A stretch of DNA of 41,723 nucleotides from Funneliformis mosseae (lineage: Eukaryota; Glomeromycota; Glomeromycetes; Glomerales; Glomeraceae), in contig CAJVPP010000183.1 of NCBI GenBank assembly GCA_910592005.1, positions 1-41,723 on the forward strand. The letters run 5' to 3'. Made by a program: the position numbers and the translations under genes. The notes beneath the pieces were generated by a model, which had not been told where the DNA came from, ran no database searches, and was given only the letters and a program-made list of their open reading frames with translations. Shown in pieces: positions 34,683 through 41,723 of this stretch. How positions within the stretch are numbered: position 1 is the first letter of the stretch; the number at the start of each line of letters is the position of its first letter.

Positions 34683-35726
34683 CAAAGTGATAATAATGAC
34701 AATTGAACCCAGGTAGAAATAGGAAAGAATCACAAAAAGTAAGCCACACTGACGCGTCTTGACTGGTTATCTTTCCAATTAAATAAAACATTTCATTTTA
34801 TTTCATTTTTAACTTAATTTATTTTAATTTATTTATTTATTGTAAAATTCTTCTCTTTATTATTCTAGAAGTGATATATATCTATCTATCTAATCTAAAA
34901 TTTTGAACATTACGCGGCAAAACTTGCATCTATTGTAAACGTCAAATGACCTAAAATATATACATCCTTATAATAATGGTTTTACGGTATATTGATTCCG
35001 CAAGAAGATATTGTCCTTTGTTGTTTTGTGGTAACATGCAATATTATAAAGTTTTCATTCTTAAATGAGATTTTACTTCTAAATCATCAACAAGGCATAA
35101 ATATGTAAAAAGGATTTAGTTAAAAGAATCATCAATTGCCCTTTTAAAAGGCATATATTTTTTTTCCTTTCTTTCTTTATTATCCATGTCATGTGAACGT
35201 TTTTAACTTTATTCTCTGCAAAGGACTTATGAAATAAAATAGTGTCTTTTTTTTTTTTTTTTTTTTTTTTCTTCTTCTTTTCGGAAGCCTTTGTCTATTA
35301 AAGGTCAAAATCAATTTACAAACATTAAAATGGATCTATAGAAAGTGGTAACATCACAATCGTCCATAACCATACATTTACAAATTTGGTCACATAATGC
35401 AAATCTCGAAAGGTCTCGTCTAGAGGAAAAAAGGTTTATGGTAATACATTGTGAATTGTTACATTGAATCAACCTCAAAAATGTTTGTGATTTAAAGCAA
35501 ATTTCATTGAAATATGCAAATGTAGTTAATTATCGGGTACCTTATTATAAATCATTGTGTAAGCATATCAACATGATTTGAAAAAAAAAATTTTTTAATC
35601 CAACTAAATGATTCTATCTTGGCTTATCAGATGGATGATTCTTAATCATCCATCTTATTCTCATGGCCGAATTTCGGTATATTAACGAACCAGCCCTTTT
35701 TTGGTCCAAGACCGTCTTCTGAAAAT

Positions 35727-35734
35727 TGACGTCA
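35727..35734. promoter_or_regulatory. Full CRE-type palindrome TGACGTCA
   Basis: A perfect bZIP consensus octamer in non-coding DNA, 2.4 kb downstream of the stop of the orphan gene at 38122 and 8.7 kb downstream of the bZIP gene. Seen as sequence; function unknown. Confidence 0.3.
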
Positions 35735-38121
35735 AAATTTTTCATAGAACGTATGGGAATCAATGCTTTACATGTGCGTATCTCCTTTTATAATGGATGA
35801 TCAAAAGACCCCCATCAAACCTCCCCAATCGTGGCCGTAATAGGAATCGTCAAGTTATTTTTAAAAACATCTCTCACGTGATAATTTGCATATCGAGGAC
35901 GTGTCTTTAAGAGAAGAAGGATCTCGAATATATCAAGGCAACACGGTCACTCAACCTAGTGAAACGATTGAAAGCACAGAAGTTCAACACCGTTAAAAAT
36001 ATATAAGACCACTGAATATATTTAATAAACAGGACAATAAGTTCTCAAAAAAGATGGATGTTACAGCATCGAGTAATGTATAATGACCTTCCTAATACAG
36101 TTCGAAAAAATAGGCCGGTATTTTTCCATAAATATGTTTGAAAAATGTAATACTACATCACGCATTGTAAATCCTGAATAAAAACTTAAAATGTGTGGCA
36201 TCGGCACTTTATTTTTACCATTATTGGCAAAAATTTGACGTGGCTTGTTATCATTGATTTCCTTGCGCAGAAAATTAATGTGTTTTCTCGGAGATTCATT
36301 TGAGATGATCAAATCAAAAAAAAAAAAAAAAATTCACAAAAAAGAACATGTTGAATCAAAACCCAAGATAAAAATAATCTTTTTTTTTTTTTTCTCACAA
36401 AGAGACGCCCAAATGTACATTAGATTATACATTTAACTTTACGCACGCGTTCTCTCAGTTCTGATTTTTTTTTGGCGTAAAGTTAATTATAACTTTTTTT
36501 TTTCATTCATATGCATATGTAATTACATAGAATGAAAGAATATATATTTGTCTCTATATAGATACCAACCGATAAATTCTTTTTTTCGTTTTGGGAAAAA
36601 GATAAATTTGATAACGAATTATCGAATTATGATGAAGTTCGGTATCACGCATTTTTTCATTCATCGTTAGATAACCTCTCTTTCACTGCCAAAGTCATTT
36701 GATTTATTCGAGAGAACCATTTGATAACGCATTGTGCTTGTGTGACATTATATTATACGAATGCTTTGCTAAAATCACGCCACTGATTACACGGATTATG
36801 TCTCGTACCTTGACTTTTATGGCAAAGCTTCTAATGTGACAATTATTTGATTGAAAAATGGTTTTACTTTATTACGAAAAAGAAACACAAAAGTGTCACT
36901 TTTTTCTTTGTATCTTTTTTTTTTTTTTTTTTTTGTTTAGACCACAAATGGCTTAATGATCTCTTATTTGCTACAACAAGATTATGTGGTAAAAATTTTA
37001 CAATCGTATCATTAATAAAATAATAAAAATCTTCCTTGTCGAGTTTTGATCCGGTATGCTAATCACGTGAATCAGTTAATAATCTACATTTCGAATCGCT
37101 TTTTCGAGATATCAAGAGGGACATTTGTTTTTATTAAGTGCATATTCAAATCATGCTACTTAAATTTTTTAAAAACAAGGTTTGATTGTAAATTTCCTTT
37201 TTTCAATCGTGATCCTTAAAAAAATCCGTTTTTGTAAAACAAAAAAAAAATATATATATATTTCACTAAACAGCGTATTAATGAATGAACTCGTGATATC
37301 AAAATATTAATAAATATGTATTACATTTGCGTCGTGAAAAGTTACGCAAAGAAAATTATTTTACGCGTAAAACCACGAGAATATCATTCATATTATCTTA
37401 AAAATTTTCTTGTCTTGCCTTGGGAATAAAAAATTCTATACGCATTCATATGTGGCGCGTTCACCAAAATAACGTGCTGTGGCAAATGTGCGCATTTTAC
37501 TCAAAAATCAAGATTTCGTGTTTCATGATTCATATTCTATATAAAATACCAAGTAATTTACTCAGTCACAATAATATGATAATTAATACCCATGACAAAA
37601 AGTATATTTCCAGCGTGACATTCGATCGTAACACGTCAACTCCCGATATACCAAGGTCTCCGCTTTGATCTTTGTTAAGAGTGGGCTTCGTTATGACGAG
37701 ATTTTTTTCAAAATAATGCTTTAGAAAAATTCGATGCATTCTGCTAGGTGCTACTGCATAATTTGCCTGCGAAATTAACAAATAAGGGAAATCATTAACT
37801 TTTTTTCTTTACAAAAGAACAAACCTCTTTGACTACTTTCAAAAATAAATCATCGGATTTATGCTTAAAAAGATAAATTGAACATTCAAAATTTAATCTG
37901 TATATAAAAATACGCATATATTTCCGGTTAACTCAATGATAAATTCTTGACGATAAATAATGTACATTGAATTTTATTTATTTATAAACTTATCATTGAC
38001 TATTAATGATCGTTTTAAGACAATAAATATATATCTACAGGTATACATTTGTAATTAACTTAATTAACTTGAACATATTATAATCTATAATTTCAATCCA
38101 TCAAATTAATTAATAAAAAAG

Positions 38122-38764
38122 TTATACAACGACATAATAGGATTCCGGTTTAAGATCTTTATATTTACGAGTTCTTTGGGTACCCGTAGGTCTCCCTTCA
38201 GGATCAACGGATTGTAAATGGTTTGTTCCAAGGAATTCGTCTACATCATATTGACTTCTAAAAGTTGCTGCTGTAGGATAATAAATTCCATCCCCTTCAT
38301 ATTTTACAAGAATGAAAATTTGGACATCTGAAAATAAAAATTTTTCATTTTCATTTTTTATTGTCGTTTTTGTTTTTGTTTTTGGTTTTATCGGAATAAA
38401 TAAAAAAAATAAAACTTTACAACTTTAGCAAGGTTAAATATTAAAAAAAAAAATATTTTTTTAAATTAATCATACCTTTATGTTCCAAGAAATTACCTTC
38501 ATTATTAATAATTCTGATTTCAAAAGGGTTATCTCTAGAATTTTCATTTGTAATATCTTTAATGTCTATAGTTGGATCAATAATCTTTCCTGTACTATCC
38601 ACCAGCGTTAATTCAATTAAAGAATATTGTGAAATTTCTGGTCCATACTTTGGTTTTGCTTGTTCAATTATTGTTTCTGCCGTTTCATTTAATGATACCT
38701 TAACTGATGTTACTCTTGGCGTATTTTTTATATATACCCAAAATTTTTTTGTATCTGTCGTCAT
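38122..38764 (-). CDS. Orphan protein with RA/ubiquitin-like N-terminal domain, two exons
   Basis: Exons 38764-38476 and 38327-38122 (donor GTATGA, acceptor TTTCAG) give 495 nt, 164 residues. Residues about 6-60 (FWVYIKNTPRVTSVKVSLNE, then TAETIIEQAKPKYGPEISQY, then SLIELTLVDSTGKIIDP) have the strand-turn-strand-helix spacing of a Ras-association or other ubiquitin-like fold: V-x-V, T-A-x-x-I-I-x-x-A, Y-x-L-x-E, then a G-x-x-I-D turn. The second half (VQIFILVKYEGDGIYYPTAA, DVDEFLGTNHL, RTRKYKDLKPESYYVVV at the end) is not a family I know. No signal peptide or membrane segment. It lies at the edge of the extremely AT-rich island, and the next gene to the left is 11 kb away. Coding status is supported by clean splice phases and residue composition; function is unknown and the fold call is tentative. 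Confidence 0.75.
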
Positions 38765-38899
38765 CGTTAAAAAAAAGAAAAAAAGTTTTTTAAGTAAAAA
38801 ACGATTTTTGAAATTTGAAAATGTTCGATTTATATAATTTTCTAAGCCACCGTTCCGTGTAACCGAATCCCATGTGGCAAAATTTAATCACGGGACCTA

Positions 38900-41619
38900 T
38901 TGGTAAAATAAACTCCAATCCTTAACGTTAATGATTGATTATTAAATTAAAATAATGATTCTTATATTTTATATAATAAATTTTAATTATATCCTATATA
39001 AAATTTTGTTTATTAATTTAATTAAAGCAAATTTAAAAAAAACTTCATTTCATTATATTTTAAATTAATAATATTTTTATTATTATAATTTTATATAAAT
39101 GCTTTGCAATAGGAAAGAAAATTACAAAATAATATAAATTTTACTTTTTATGCTATATATGATTTTTTTTTTTTTTTTTGTAAATATGGGACCTTTGCAA
39201 TAAGAAGTGGAAAAACTGCCAAAAAAAATCAATTTTACTTTAATATGCAAATAGATTGTTAGATCAAAATATGTTCATATTTAGTATTAATTTATTTAGC
39301 TATTTTTCCTTATTCTATTGCAAAGGTTTCATATATTCAGATTTAATATTAACTCAAAAAAAAAACATTTTTTTTAGAATTTCTTTCTTTTTTATTATAA
39401 AACATCTATAATACTTTATAATAGGAATTTCTTTTTTTAATAAAATATTTAAGATAATATTTTTATAATAATGTTTTTTAAAAAAAAATAATAAAAAAAA
39501 AGTTTTATAATAAATAAATAAGCAGATCTATAGTTTTTATAATCGAATAGAATATTAAAAAACTTAAATTATTAAATTATCTTTAATAAAATAAATTAAC
39601 CTCTATAATCACTTACTCATTTTTACAAAAATCAGTAAGTTTATAAAATAATAAAACTTTAATAATTATTATTATAATAAAATTTATATTTAAAATTTAT
39701 AATAAAATTAATTTGTAAAATTAATTAAATTAGATTATTAAAACTAAAAATGTATTTAAAATTTTAGTAATATATGATTAATTAGTTTTAATAATTAAAA
39801 TATACTATAATAAAATATATTTTAATTTGATAGATCTAGCTTATTTAATTTATTAGTCTAAATAAAGGATTATATAATACTATGTAAAATAATAAAAATA
39901 TTCTGTTATCTGCCTGAATAATACAGATTAGCTAATACTAGTAGATAAATAATTTTAGACTTAACAATAGTTCCTGTTTTCTTAGTTTAATTAAATTAAT
40001 ATTAATTTTTAATTTTTATAAATTTATATTTTAAAAAATTTTATATTTATACTAAATTAATTTATTTATTATTATTCAAAAAAAATGATTTAATTATTTC
40101 TTTTTAAATTTATTACATTTATCAATTTTATTATATATTTCTTTCTGAATTAGATTTATTATATTAAATTAATTTAAAATAATTTTAATTAGAATTTTTT
40201 TATAAATCATAACAATTAGTGATTATATCAAATTACTTGATAATTACTAATTAAAATTTTATATAATATTAAAACTCATAAATGAATAGTCTAATATAAT
40301 GTAATATTATTTCAAGTAAAAGATTTAAAAAATTTAAGAACTTTTTAATTTAAAGATTATTGATTATCTTTCATATATTTTTATTTAAAATATAATACTT
40401 ATATAAAAATCTTACATATAATCAACTTTTTTTTTATTTTTTAGTTTTGACTCAAATGCTAGCTTACATTTTCTTTCAATCTATTTTAAACATATAAATA
40501 TATGTATTTTTATGAGCAAAATTAAATTACACATTTAATAAAAAATTATTAAAATAGTAATTTTTGTAATTATTACACACAATTTTTAATTTTTTATTTA
40601 ATTAAAAATAAATTTATATAAAATGATTAACTATTTTTGCTATTTTAAAATTTATATTTATTTTTATTTATCTTTATAATAATATTACTATTTTCACACT
40701 TTTTTTATAATTTAAACATTTGATAATTACTTATAATATTAAAAATAGCATTATCTAAAAGTTTATTCTTATAAATTATTAATACATAAAATATTTCAGT
40801 TTCATTTTTAGTAATGTAATATCTATTACTTTTTTTTTTTTTAAAAAATTATGATTAATTATATCAGAAAAATATGATTTATTCAAATTAAATTATCATT
40901 TATTAAAACCTTTAGCTATCATAATTTATATAGATTTAATAGGATTTTTAATTATCATTTTCTTTTTTTTTGCTTTTTTTTGATAATCTTTTACTTTATA
41001 CTAATAACTCTAGCTATTCTTTACTTTATGTATTTTTTTTCTTTTATTCTTTAACCTTCTTAATAATACACTTTTTTAATTTGTTCTAATTCATCTAGAT
41101 AATATATAATTAAGTAATTAATTTCTTCTTTACGTATTTTTATAAGATAATATTTCTGAAACAATAGATGAGATAAAGGATTTTTATTTTGAAAATAATA
41201 ATTATATACAAACTTTTACAGAGATTCTCTTTATGATTTAATTGCTTGTTTATTATTTAAACAGAATGATTTTTAAAATATTCATTTTTTAAGATAATTC
41301 TCACTTTTTCATCTTGAATACTCTTAATGATTTTGAGTTTCTTTTCATTTATTATATTTCTATTAACATATTATTTAATAAACTTTATTCTAAAAATTTC
41401 TAATATTTTATCAAATCTAAAATAAATAAAAATTACATTTTTAAATTTTTATTAAAGATTTTAAAGAATAATAATAATGTAATTTTCTTCAAATTTGAGA
41501 TAGGCTGTTATTATAAAAAGAAAATAAATAATTACTATTATATAGTTAAACTTTACAGTATTTACAAAAGTGAATTAGCTGTATATAAAGCATCTCGTTA
41601 TAAATTAAAATTTCTGATA
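38900..41619. other. Extremely A+T-rich island, probably decayed mobile DNA
   Basis: From about 38.9 kb the sequence becomes visibly poorer in G and C than any other part of the window (my eye estimate about 88-90% A+T) and nearly lacks CG. Minus-strand fragments in about 41040-41400 still read protein-like, such as KKLKIIKSIQDEKVRIILKN and IRKEEINYLIIYYLDELEQI, but are broken by stops. There is no complete gene, tRNA or rRNA. Most likely an old transposon or gene altered by C-to-T type decay; the decay mechanism is inference. Confidence 0.5.
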
Positions 41620-41621
41620 TA

Positions 41622-41723
41622 CACTTTCCTCCAAAAAATATCTGACCACTTGCTGATCATTTACTGATCATTTGAAATTATAGCTGATTTTGACGTTTAT
41701 TACTTAACAATTTATTAATAAAA
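41622..41723. mobile_element. Left terminus of a Tc1/mariner-like element running off the window
   Basis: After TA at 41620-41621 the sequence CACTTTCCTCCAAAAAATAT then CTGACCAC has the pattern of Tc1/mariner terminal repeats (CA...TCC-AAAA-TAT-x-TGACCAC). GCTGATCATTTACTGATCAT directly follows, a near-tandem repeat within the inner end. Only the terminus is present, so neither the opposite repeat nor a transposase can be checked. Confidence 0.55.

Larger units (their letters stand above)
30949..38121. other. Gene-free region with dispersed palindromes and simple repeats
   Basis: About 7.2 kb without a supported gene. CACGTG occurs at 30949-30954, 32494-32499, 33069-33074, 35875-35880 and 37064-37069; ACGCGT at 33897-33902, 34752-34757, 36445-36450 and 37363-37368; TGACGTCA at 35727-35734. 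(TA)n occurs near 33121-33165, a CTTGTT hexamer array at 33462-33530 and T23A11 at 34649-34682. The segment 31430-31560 is less AT-rich. Open frames at 34008-34247, 36061-36312 and 37420-37668 show no domain. Confidence 0.45.

Noticed and set aside
38900..41619. Mitochondrial DNA insertion
   Set aside because: No mitochondrial gene, rRNA or tRNA is recognisable, and the composition is more extreme than expected for such mitochondria; decayed nuclear repeat fits better.

Overview
The window looks like nuclear DNA of an arbuscular mycorrhizal fungus (Glomeromycotina, Rhizophagus-like). The basis is very high A+T (I estimate about 72-75%, not measured), countless A/T homopolymer tracts, short introns with GTAAGT-type donors, long gene-poor stretches, and several short DNA-transposon derivatives. 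The species call is inference.

Left end (1-4.6 kb) is gene-dense. On the minus strand lie a frame-broken protein tyrosine phosphatase remnant (<1-392) and a Pin1/Ess1-type WW-domain gene that stops a few residues into its isomerase domain (523-906). Next comes an intact six-exon 3-ketosteroid reductase gene, ERG27 (1332-2745). A plus-strand three-exon CS-domain-like protein (2921-3574) then faces, tail to tail, a four-exon Alr4036-type FMN-binding/pyridoxamine-phosphate-oxidase-like gene (3618-4620).

4.6-10 kb is non-coding: a weak decayed-gene candidate, a 193-bp TA-flanked pogo/Tc1-type MITE (5386-5578), a 172-bp hAT-type MITE with an 8-bp target duplication (5974-6145) and GC-richer repeat fragments. 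A six-exon SAM + HMG-box regulator gene follows on the plus strand (9975-12250).

From 12.25 to 38.1 kb there is one convincing gene, a single-exon bZIP factor (26177-27037) with an ATF4/Cys3-like basic region, isolated in about 25 kb of non-coding DNA. That DNA holds a third MITE (13715-13879), simple repeats and many CACGTG and ACGCGT palindromes.

The right end has a two-exon orphan gene with an RA/ubiquitin-like N-terminus (38122-38764, minus). After it comes a far more A+T-rich island (about 38.9-41.6 kb) that looks like decayed DNA, and then the inward-facing terminus of a Tc1/mariner-like element (from about 41622) that runs off the window.

The genes do not form a pathway: sterol synthesis, a flavoprotein, two transcription factors and several orphans. 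I see no CRISPR, rRNA, convincing tRNA or biosynthetic cluster. The most notable themes are transposon-derived miniature elements, two adjacent broken signalling genes, and two regulator genes surrounded by unusually large non-coding domains. I did not find a convincing new system.
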